Shown here piece after piece: positions 9,068 through 21,000 of a stretch of DNA of 64,000 bases. Below the pieces are notes generated by a model that searched no databases, was not told where the DNA came from, and worked only from the letters and a program-made list of their open reading frames with translations. The stretch comes from Hirudinaria manillensis (lineage: Eukaryota; Annelida; Clitellata; Hirudinida; Hirudinidae). The translations under genes were made by a program, and so were the position numbers. The stretch is from the NCBI GenBank assembly GCA_034509925.1, contig CM067538.1, positions 3,773,001-3,837,000 on the forward strand, read 5' to 3'. Within the stretch, counting starts at the first letter, position 1, and the number at the start of each line of letters is the position of its first letter.

Positions 9068-12000
9068 CTGAAAATGAACATATAAATATTTGCTAATTAT
9101 GGAAATACAAATCACGTGCCTTAAAATACTTGATTTTAAAGCTAAGTCACCTTCCCAAAGACGAGTAGCATTGGTACCACTTTTTCGAACTCATATCTTT
9201 TACTCTTTTTCTCTTTCTCCACAGTAATACAGCACTGATTATAACGGCAGGAATAATCATAAAACATATAAAACAAATCAGTATCACAATCCACGTTGGT
9301 AGATCTGGAAAATCGAAAATTATGGATATGAGTTTGTATCAGCACCACTGATAAAATAGCGAGCAGTCAATGAACTCAAACTAATATCATTGTTTGGTTT
9401 TAATTTAACCTCTGTCGCTAGGAGAATTGCTATGCGCACTACCCCCTCTTCCTCTTGCTTTGCAGAAAGGAGGAGCCCATCCTTTATTGCAATGACACTG
9501 CCCAATGCTGTTGCAAACCTAAACCAAAATACATACAAACCGAGTCATGGAAAATTATCTTTCCAAATGTTAGTAACTCACCCCATTATTATTGCAATTT
9601 TCTGGACATCTGGGAAAGTTTAAATATGATATATTTATACAGCGACTATTGAGACACATCTGAAAGATAGTCGTGAATCATTGTGAAGCTGGTAGCTTGT
9701 TTGTTGACGTTATAATGCTACTAATTTTATGTTAAAAATGTTTTCTAACAGAATTCGGCGCACATTTCGTTCCATCAGCTACTTGACCTGGATCTGGCAT
9801 GAAGCCGACATCCATAATGGCAGCTTTGCAAATAATTTTTTTATCGTCATTCAGAAGGTAAGTGTCAGGCATCGTAAGAGTCATTGAATTAAACCAATAG
9901 GCTAATTCCTTGGCATAATGCTCGCAATGTAACATCCCACACATGACGTCTCTTGAATAATAAAGATAATCAATAAAATAAATCATCAAAAGTGTTGAAA
10001 AACATAAAAGTGAGCGTTACTCACTGTGGAGCACATTGAATAAACGTCTTATCCAGCCAGGAGTACCCGCAGTGACCGTGAACTTTTCCCATCAAATTGA
10101 AATGCTCATAACAAAGGGATTCACTTACATGCCCTGTATAACCCCATAACTTATTGCACTGACTGTTGTGCGTTTGACATTTGCCATCGAAGCAATAGGC
10201 GTCTTCCTAAATAAGTAATCGTCAATTTTAAGTGTGCGCATCACATCATCAACATCATGAAATTTATTTTGAACAATTTAAAATTGGTTCCACTAACTCC
10301 TCCCACGTTACAGGAGAAACCTTTCTGCTTAAAAACATTAGAAGGACAAAATTCTTGCATTCCATCGCAATATTCTGGAAGATCACATTGACTAATTGAT
10401 GGTCGACATTCTGTCCCTTCTTCCAAAATCTGCTTAATCCAATGTGTAATCCAATTTAGGCCTCAGGTCAATTTCATACAAATACCGTTTATTACTTGGC
10501 AGGTTTCTAGATCACAACATTTACCAGTGGCACAAGTTGCATTTTCGGCAAGTTTACAAATGGATGCCAAACAACAGCGGTTGTCACAGTCCTAAATAAA
10601 AAATAAAAAATCTCCTATAACCTATAAGCATGAAGAACTTTCCTCTCTTCAATTTGTCATTAACCCCTTCTATGCCACAGTCACATTCTTCGTCCCCTTC
10701 CTTAAATCCATTTCCGCATGTAGGACCCATATATGTTTCTTCAGGAAGGTCCTGCAGGCAGTAATCTAAGCCTTTTTTGAATAAATCATTGAACTTCTCT
10801 TTAGAACAGTCCGACCAATGCTTGTAACTATCCGAACCCCTTGAAAACAAATGTTATTTTTAATTTTATTTTTTATCTTAAATAGAAACAGATTTTGAAA
10901 AATAATAATAAAATAACGATATTAATGTTAATATATAATGAGGGACTGACCCTCCAGCTGATGACATGACACACTGTCTATCAGGACAAAAACAGTGTTC
11001 CCAGTCGTGAGAAACCCCGAAATTATGCCCCAATTCGTGCGCTATAGTAGTTGCTATTGCTTCTACATTATCGTGGCGATCCTGCAATTTGAAAGAATTT
11101 ATTGACTTAAAAAATCCAAAAAGATACTTATTTATATTTATTCTGTAAAAAAACAAGCTAATTTTTTTATTATTTTGTAATTTGATGTATAAAAAAATAG
11201 TTGAAATGAAAACACTTTGGAAAATATTTAAGACAAAAATTAAAATGAATATTTATACATTATTGACCTAGCTCCGAATTCATTTAAAGTTATAAAAACA
11301 AAATCCAAATGTATCCCTGAAAATATAGAAATTTGTTAGGACTAAACTGAAAGCGTGGCCTCCATCACTATATTTCAAGTTTATAAACCATAACTTTAGT
11401 TTTCGGCATGTTGTAGATGTGTGCGTTCATAGGCATTTCAGCATTGAAAGTATTTATTATATTATTGTTGGATCCCTGGATCCAGATAATTGAAGAATAA
11501 TTAAAATTATATTGCTGATTAATTAATTAAGTAATTAATTAATTAAGTGGCAATATAATTTGATAATTAATTAATTAATTAATCAATGTTCAGGGTACTA
11601 TTCAGAGTCTTTTGTTATGAATCTCGACAAATAGAGTTATCTCGAAAAGTAGAGTGAGAGTTAGGGAAACAGCAGATTCCAAGACTTAGACAATTAGGCA
11701 TTGTACATCTTCCAAAGCCATCTGAACACTTTCAATAAACCTGACCTTCTATAATTAGTTTGAGGACCCCGGGTTATTATATTATATCTATAATATTGTT
11801 GTAAACCATGGACAGATAATTAAAAATAGCTATAATTATATTCCGATTAATTAATTGTATAATTAAGAGCATTAATATTCAGAATCCAGAATAATTATAA
11901 GTCTCCGAACCTAACAGGTTCCTTTAGACTTCATGATAAGTTATGTTAACTGAACACCTCCCATTAATTAGTTTGCGGACATCGGGTTATATTATATTAT

Positions 12001-15000
12001 AGCAATATTGTATTATTTTTATTTTTTGTGTTAATTTCTCAATTTCTGGTTGCATCTAAGCAAAATTATTGCATTCGTTTTAGTTTATTTTGACATAAAA
12101 CAAGTTTTTAACAAATATTTTTTTAATAAATTTTTATTTTATATTAGGACAGTCATTAAATAATCAACTATAACCTGGACTAAGTGTATTTTGTTATCAA
12201 AGCTCCAAAGATTGCTAATTCAGCAGCATTCAAATAAATCAAGATCAATAAATAGATAATGTCTGATATATACCCTAAGTCTATACAGTGCGCGTCATAA
12301 AGATAGGACAGGTTCGAGAATCATACGAGTTCTATCTCTATCTTTAAAATTACCGTTAAACCTTTGTCAAAATGTTGATTTTAACGATCACAAGAAAGTA
12401 ATTAATTACTATTCAATAAAATTTGAATATTGATAAAGAGAATCCACCAAGAAACGCTTCTAATGTTGTTTCCGCAAAGGAGCATGGGATGTCTTCCGTT
12501 GTGGAAATAAATTTTTATTACAGGTTTCACAAAAGTTCATTAACATAATAAGACTCATTATATATTACTCGATGTTCTTAACATGTTTATAGAATAAAAT
12601 ACCTGGATAGCTAACGTTATTATAGATGGGTTTAGGAAAGTAACTTAATGATATTGAAAAAAGACAAATTCTTGCCTTTAAAGACTTGAATTTATCAATT
12701 TCTGAAATTTATAGGAGGATGAATCGCTCTAGAAATGTTATTAGTCGTTTTTAAGTGATCCTCAGTTATGGAACAATTTGTTCCCCTGGAAGACCCAAAA
12801 AAAAAACTGGATGAACGTCAAAGAAGAGTTATCCTTCGCAAAGCTTCCAAGGAGCTCAGTTCAACAAAGGATCTAAAAAGTGGCTTAAACCTGAATGTTT
12901 AAAAGCTTTCTAAAATTTGTTAAGCGCCAGCACTGACGGAAGCCCACAGAAAGCTCCGACTGAACTGGGCAAAGGAGATGATGGATTTGGACACTAAGTG
13001 GAACTCCGTTATTTTTTCAGATGAAAATAAATTTAACTTAGATGGTCCAGATGGATTCAAATATCATTGGTATGATGTCAGAAGATCCACAAAAATTATT
13101 TTTGAAAGAAATTTTGGAGGTGGCTCAGTGATGGTCCGGGCTGCCATTTCCTCTCGAGGTTCTTCAGAACTTGTGGTCTTAGAGGGGAAGCAAAACTCTG
13201 CCAAATATGTTCAAACACTTGACCATCATTTGTTTACATTATGTGACAAATTTGGAAATGAAAGGATCGTCTTCCAGCGTGACAATGCTACTCTACACAC
13301 GGGAAAATCAACCAAACTTTTTATCGAGGAAAGGAATTTTGAGGTTTTCAAGTTGCCATCTCGCTCCTCAGACTTAAACCCCATTGAAAACGTGTGAGGT
13401 TTGCTTGCAAGGAAAATGTATTGTAATGGCAAGCAATATTCCATCGTTTATGAGCTGAAAGACTCTTTGGAAAAGGCCTGGAAAGAGCTGGACGAAGAAA
13501 GTCTAAAACTTTTCCTAGATTCATTAAAAAACAGAATTAAAGAGGTAATTATGAAGAAAGGAGACATAACTCATTACTGACTTTCATATAATTCATAATT
13601 TAAATGCTTAAATCCAATAAATTTGAAAATTTATGCTCCACAGTGTTCTTCGTTGATGTATGCAATTTCGGGATTTCCAGTATTTTGCTAAATTATCACA
13701 AAATATTTATTTCTGCACAATAAAGTTGAGAAATCTGTAAATGTAATGTATTTTACTATAAATAAATCGGTTTCAAAATGTCGTCAAAATATGCACCTGT
13801 CCTATCTTTATGACGCGCACTGTATATATCCTGGTCAATATTACAGATTTTTATGTTGGTGGTCTTCTGCGTGACAATGAAAATCACTACACTACGAGTG
13901 TTAAGTCTGGCATTAAGTGCCAATATATTTCCGACTTATTCCAGTGCATATTTCTTATGTTATAAATATGTTTTAAAGTTTAAAGTAATTTGAGCAAATA
14001 ACTTTAAAACAAATATGATATTCGATTTTAGATAATAAGCATCTCCCCAACCATCTGTATTTTGTAAATGTTCTTTCAATTAATTTATGATATTGTTCTA
14101 CAAAGGTTGAAAGGTTGATGTTTTTTTATAGAGAATCTTGCAAAGACTCTCTTTTATGACTTGTTGAACTTTTGCTTACATCATCCTGCGAAAGTCAAAG
14201 TTACAAAATCATCTTCATCGGTAATAAAGCTTCTGAATTGTACAACACAATAAGGGCCCCCCGCATAAACCATATTTAGTATTAGAATAAATTCTCATAA
14301 CATAGTGCTTGTCATAAGGTTGGGACACTCATGTTTTTTAACCATAATTTTGTTGATACAAATCATATATAAACCATTTATTTACATGATATCGTAGATT
14401 TTCATTAGCTACTGGGAGATATTAATTTCAGTGATTTTGGACAGCTACATTTTGTAATTTAAGCAAAAAACTAGAAATATAATCAAAAGTGAAAATCGAT
14501 GAGATTCATGTGAAAGCAAAAATCTTTATTTTCCGGTTAAAACGTCCACATCTCAATACCAAAAAATGTTATTTTCCAAAAAAAGAATCTCAGTGACCTC
14601 AAAGAAGTGGTCTGCTCGATCTATGGACCTAAATTTTACTGATAATGTGTGGGGATTACTCTAATTGGTACATTGTAATGTTAAGCAAAAATCTAAAAAA
14701 GAGGAATTTATAAATGTGGACAATAAGAGTCTGAAACTCTTCTTGCAACAAATGACAGATCGAGTTCAGGAAGTATTTCAAAAAAAAGAATGACATTGTT
14801 GGCTTTATTTATTTTATATTTTAAACGTTTGCTTTAACCGGAAAAATAAAGATTTTTGTATATGATATACGCATATGAAATATGATAAAAAGTGAAAATC
14901 GGTGAGCCTTGTATGAATATATGATATATTCTAAATATATCATGATACATTACAAATATATTATATTTTTAGTTTTTTGCTTCAATTACAAAATATAGTC

Positions 15001-18000
15001 CGAAATCATTGAAATTAATATCTCCTAGTAGCTAATGAATACCTACGTATCATATCAATAAATGGTTTATAAACAAATTATGGTTAAAAACATGAGTGTC
15101 CCAACCTTATTACACGCACTGTATGCTCTGTAACTATTCATCACGTTCACACACCTGATCAAAATGAAATAAGGTGCTTTATGTTACGTGTGATTGACTT
15201 ATTGCCGGTGACAATTAAAATGAACATTTCCCGGACAAATTTGTACTTTTATTTGCATTTTTCATTATTATCTCATCGTAACTGGCTTATCTGCTTTGAA
15301 ACTGTTACGTGTAAGTAATACGGATACTACTGCAGGTCTTATGATGTCATTAACATTTCGTCGAACATCGATTGCAAAGCATCGAAATTACATCTTATTC
15401 CGCTAATCATAATGGAATTGTAATGTTACCCAATAGGCGCTCTAGTCGCGCTGTTAATCTGTTCCTACTCAAGAATTTTGAAACACATGAGATACTTGCT
15501 TTGAAAAGCAAATAGAGCTTGTTTTTGCCACCATTTTCGCTTTCAACTGGGTTCTCAGTGTTGACATCCCTCGTACTTGTTGTCAAGACCAATTGTTTTA
15601 AATACACTTTTAACTTGGACCATTTCGCAATTTGAGAGTTTGCGGGCATTCTTTCTTCCACCGGCTTCATTCACTTCAGATCTAATTCCATTGCTACTGC
15701 TGCTCTGATGCCTATTTTTTATTTCTTGTTTTTATGTAACTTGATATGTGGACATAAATCTTAGAATAGATTTTTAGAATACTTTCCGATGTCCAAATGT
15801 GCTGCAATTTGGTCCTTTGGGTGGCATTATAAAAATCTATTATTAATTTTAAAATTCGTGAAATGTTAAAAAACAGGAAACATTAAACACAACTTTCACC
15901 TAGGGACTACGAGATAACCTAGTTTACATATTTGTAGCGGTAAAACGAGAAAAACGAGCATTCATTTCAGCTCATTGAGTGCTGTATTCTATCCTTTTTA
16001 CTCAAATCGTAAAAAGTGCTTGTTAATCTCGTGTAAATACGATAAATATTTTACTTCGCTTATGGCTGCTGAAGATTCATAGCTGCACATGCTTCTAATT
16101 GGGGCTTTCCCAATAACGCCCTGTCCCAATTCCCTGCCTCTACGAATTAGTTAAAGCTTCATTTAAAATCATAAAATTTACATTAAAAAAAAGAATGATA
16201 ATTACACAATAAGTTGAGCGTTGTCGTGTTTGATTCTCCTAGATATGTTCTTTTTCTTGTATTCGACGAAATATTGTAGTGTCTCAGATGAGTTTCCAAG
16301 TACTGGAATCTCATCCCTTTCTGACCAAACTTCCATCCCTACAAGGATGATGTAGATTCCAATTCGCCGATATATCTGTGTTGTACGAATTTTCATTTAG
16401 TTGAGAATGCAATTTTAACAAAAATAAAACTTTCCTTTATTTATAATTCATTTGCAGATAAATTGGTTAAGCTGGAATCTTAGAACTCAAGTTACAATCT
16501 TCCACGAAGAATTACCACGAAGAGCAATGTAAACGTATTTTAAGTAAATAAATTTGGCTAAAATCTCTTCTTACCGAATTAAGGACGTTCACTATTTCTT
16601 TCGTTCGCTTGACAACTTCCCAAAAGTTTCGGTTGTACTTCATGTACTAAGAAATTAAGGAACAGATAATTTAATTGCTTGGTACATTAATTAAATAATT
16701 AATGAAAACATTGCAACATTCTCATAAAACCTGAGAATGATCGTTAACAATGTACAACTCCAAATATTTCGTTGTTGGAGAAGAATCATATGGTTCCACG
16801 AGGATGGTTTTCCGACTTCGTTTGTTTCGATTTTTTATAATCTGGAAGTTAAAGTTTATAAAGTAATTTATCATGGGCCCCTCATAGGGGTAACTAATAA
16901 CTAATAACTATTTCAAAGACAAAGTGATATAAAAATCAATTATATGTGTTGTGGTTAAAGTAATAATATTATTAGAATCTTGTAATAACCCGGGATCCAC
17001 AAACTAATTATGTACGGTCAAGTTTATTGAAAGTGTTCAGCTAACGTAACTGATCTAAAGATGTCTTGGAAGATCTGCAATACCTAGTTGTCCAAGTCTT
17101 GAAGTCTGCTATCTCTCTCACTCATCTCATTTCTGAATCATCTTTTCTATGATTTATCTCTGAGAAAGTCTCTGTCAATCGAGTACGAGGAATTCATTGT
17201 TCAAGTGGGAGAATTCCCAATCCTCCGGATTTAACGAGAGCACGGCTTTGGGACATCCTATAGAAGACGAAGCCAATGACTTGTTGCTCAAATCGCTTTA
17301 ACCGAGTAATTTAGAAAAGCAATAGAAACCTTCCCAAACGTAAGTTTATGAACGAGGCTTGGTATCAAATGAACTTTTAGAGACATTTTGCAATTGGTGC
17401 TTTTGTGATTGTGATTTTTGATTTTAAATTTGTTGATTTTTGAATTTCATCACCGATCGACACGTGTTTTCATGGAATCTTCAAACTATTTTTTAAATTT
17501 CAACTGTTGTCCCAGTTTTATAGGACTATGATAACTTTGCCATAAGCAATTTTGAAATGGATTGAGATCAGGGGAAAGGACTGACTAACTCAAAATGTTC
17601 TGGATAGCGGTTTGCGTCAGTTTAAAAGTGTGGATTGTGAATTTGTCTCAACAAAATACCCAATTAGTGACTTATTTGCCATTGGGAATTAGCAGAAGAT
17701 TATTTATTAATATGTTGTTGTAGTCTGGTTTTGCTTTCCTTTCAGTGATTCAATTATGTAAAATTTCTGCCCAATATCATAACTGTTCCAGAACCATCAT
17801 ATAAAATGACTTTTACCAGTCTAACGTCATACCAATGGAACTGATAAATATCAGGTCCATCCAGATGAATTTTTATATATCTTAAAATATGATGTTAGTC
17901 AAATGTATATATTTTTGTCCATTGTACTTTGGCAACTTTGATGCGTCTATATCAAGCTAGAACATTCGAACTTTTCAAATTAAAAAAATCTTACTTGATT

Positions 18001-21000
18001 TAACGTTGTACTCGATAAAACGTTTAAATTTATTTCTGCTCTTATCTGCTCTGCAAAAATTGACATAATGATACTTTCGTCACTGGTTTGGTATACGACT
18101 TCGCCTTTTTCCAGAGATTCTTAGCTGTGTGAATTTGTTATGCATTCATAAATGAAAATAACGTGTGAGGGATTTTTTTTAGCTTCTCTAACATGAATAA
18201 TTACCTTTCCCGAAGCTGTTAATTGGCTCGCTCTCATTTCCTTCTATTCATCACTTAATAAGTTATCGCAATAAACTAAAAATAATTTTATTTATATTGT
18301 GGTAATAACATAATAACATAAAGTTTTATTATTTAATAAGTAAATAAGTTTATTGCTTGTTGTGTTCGGATTCTTGTTCCCTTGAAGTTTATTTTCAAAT
18401 AAAATAAGTTCTTCGATCTTAAGTGCATTCCTACATTAATCCAACAAGATTAATTAAGGATACAACATTTTTCTTCAATGTTTATATCCACTATAAAAGT
18501 ATCTAATAACAATATAAAATAAGCAAGATGGGAACGAGTACTCAAGATTCGAGTACAAGTACCGATAAGATAAGAATAAATACTTTGTCAATTACTTCGC
18601 AGATATCTTTTTCAGCTCTTCTCTTTTCAATTTAACCTATTGTACTTATAAAACTTATGTCTAGCCGATGCATCCTTTCCTTTACAAACGCACAAATACC
18701 AAACAAAATAACTCTTTGATATTAAATGTGATGTTAGATGTTAGAGACTCCTTCTCGGCACTCTCTGACAGGGATCCTTAGAGGAGGTCCCCCATCTTAG
18801 AACATTTCGGCCCTTTGAAACCCCTGACTTACTCCGGGGGTAGGCCGCATCCAGTGATCAGCCGGATGTCCGGTTTTCCGTGCGTGGAGTCCGATACTTT
18901 CGGCTATGGAAGGCTCTCTTTTGGCCTCTTTATGCCTTCACTTGCCAGACTGGAGCGACTACTAAAAGCTCTCGTAGGCTTCTTTCGTCGCTTCACTCCC
19001 TTACTGAAGCGAAGCTACCTTGCCCTTACGGCTCTCGGTGGCCTTCTTATCGTCATTCCTATCGCCCAATAATATCACCTTGGACTAAATTTTCTTTAGA
19101 GCGGCGCACTGCAGCAGAAACCTCTATTACCGGCTCGGCGCCTTTCGGACGATGAATTGCCTCGGGGGTTCTATTCTGACCAGAGATTGGCGGCTTTCTC
19201 CAGTCCTTTCGCTGTGGCTTCCAAAGACGTTTCCTTGCCTCTCATTTGCCAGATCCAGAACGATGCTTCGTCTGCCGCTTTAGACATCCTTGTCATCGCC
19301 GTCGTTCTTTCTTGGCTAGCTAGCCCTATTTTTGTAAGGAATGCGTACGTCGACTTGCCGACTACGCCCCTTGCGCCAACTTCAGTTGGGAAAAGGTCAG
19401 TTCTGAACCCTTTCGCTTCCAGGTCCACCGCCAGATCTGCATACTTTTCCGCCTTCAGCGCATTACTGTATTGCATTCTGTCTTCCCATGGAACCGTCAA
19501 CTCCACCAGAATGACAACATATGACGACGGCGACATCACCACCATATCCGGCGTCTTGCCACTTTCAATTAGCACCTGGGGTTAGAGACTTATTCCTTCT
19601 AAGACAGCTGCGATTGTACAGTGGTTTGCCTGTGCAAGGATGTCTTTTTTGACGTTTGACGTCGCTTTCTGCAAAGGTGTGCGAAGTCCTTGCGCAGGAA
19701 GTAAATCTTCCGTTGCTTGAAGATTGCGCGCGAGTTTGCTCTGAATACTGCTGCTTTGGTGACTTCGTAGTACCTAATTGTGTCGCCAAACCGACCTTGG
19801 GCAAGGGCGTATTTGCAGTTCCTGAGCACATGATGCAATAGCTCGGTTCCGCATTTGGCGTCTTCTACTAAACCTCACCTCCTTAAATTGTCCTTGGAAG
19901 GCAACTGATCATAAATCGATCTTATCGCAAAGGCCAATCGGAGCGGGGACGTTTTCTATAAGTCGCTCCAGGTAAGGGATCGCTGGATCACATCTTCCCA
20001 AGTTGTCCACTTAGCTTGTCTTGTTAACTGTATGGCCTCTGTGACTCGATCTTGTTCCTCTTTCCGCCTCCTCTCCTGGCCAATAATCGCGCCTCTAGTT
20101 GATGAGCTGGCCTGGAACCATTTCTGGAAGTGGTTCCATCTGCGTGACGGCCTGTCTGGATAGTACCTTTTACTTCCTCGAACATCAGCACATTAAATGA
20201 TTCATCTATCTCTTTCTGCGCTCGGAACTTCTCTCCAGATCTGAGCAGTGAATTAACTTCACGGATCCTGTCGTCCGCGGAGTTACTGAGCATCCACTGC
20301 GTTCGGATTTTTGAGAGTTTGTACTCCTCAACGATGGACCTAAGTGGCAGTCTAAGGCTCGCGCTCCTGCTATAGAGGGCAAGTGACGACAATGCTTGAG
20401 GTAAACCCAGCCATGTTCTGGTTTGTCGGTTGACTTTCCTCTCCGACCTCTCCGCTCAACTCTTCGACCCGTCGATAGACCAATCTCATAGATGGTTAAG
20501 TGGGTTTACGGAAAATTCATCGCCGGAAAATACATCTCGCGTTCAATTTTATTCTATAAGCATGTTACGAAGATCAAGTGATATACGAGGAGTCTTATTA
20601 TTTTAATGAACTTTTGTGAAAACCTGTAATAAAAATATTTCTCCACAACGGAAGAGACCCCATGCTTCGTTGCGGAACCTCCGAGAAACAACATCAAAAG
20701 CGCTTCTTGGTAGATTCTCATCAATATCCAAATTTTATTGTTAAATTTTATTGAATACTAATTAATTACTTTCTTGTGATCTCCAAACCACTCTTTCGTG
20801 GGCTATCGGGTATATATAGGACTCTTCTGAAACAAAATTCTTCATTTACTACTGTTTATATTTGTGGTTCTACCTTACTTCGCAATTTACCCGATTTTTA
20901 TAAATCGCTAAAAGGTTGGAATTTTGAAAAGTTTTATGATATGGCCTTTTTTCAAAATGAAAATAATGTTGTATTTTTCAGCTGAAATGCCTCGAATTTG

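Larger units (their letters stand above)
12286..13822 (+). mobile_element. Tc1/mariner-like transposon with TA target duplication
   Basis: Bounded by 28-bp perfect inverted repeats starting CAGTGCGCGTCATAAAGATA, each flanked by TA, the usual Tc1/mariner target. The transposase on the plus strand is broken. It lies in an ADAM-A intron opposite to gene orientation. The interior also carries a Mutator-like fragment (12389-12604) not native to Tc1, which lengthens the element to 1537 bp. A solo copy of the same terminus occurs at 3712-3757. Confidence 0.92.

Noticed and set aside
15407..15670. Minus-strand 87-codon ORF within the ADAM-A intron
   Set aside because: No domain, no splice sites that fit ADAM-A phases, and no family resemblance; likely chance.
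19157..19585. 142-codon plus-strand ORF
   Set aside because: Mirror of the restriction-like endonuclease domain; the minus-strand reading has the PD...ELTVP motif.
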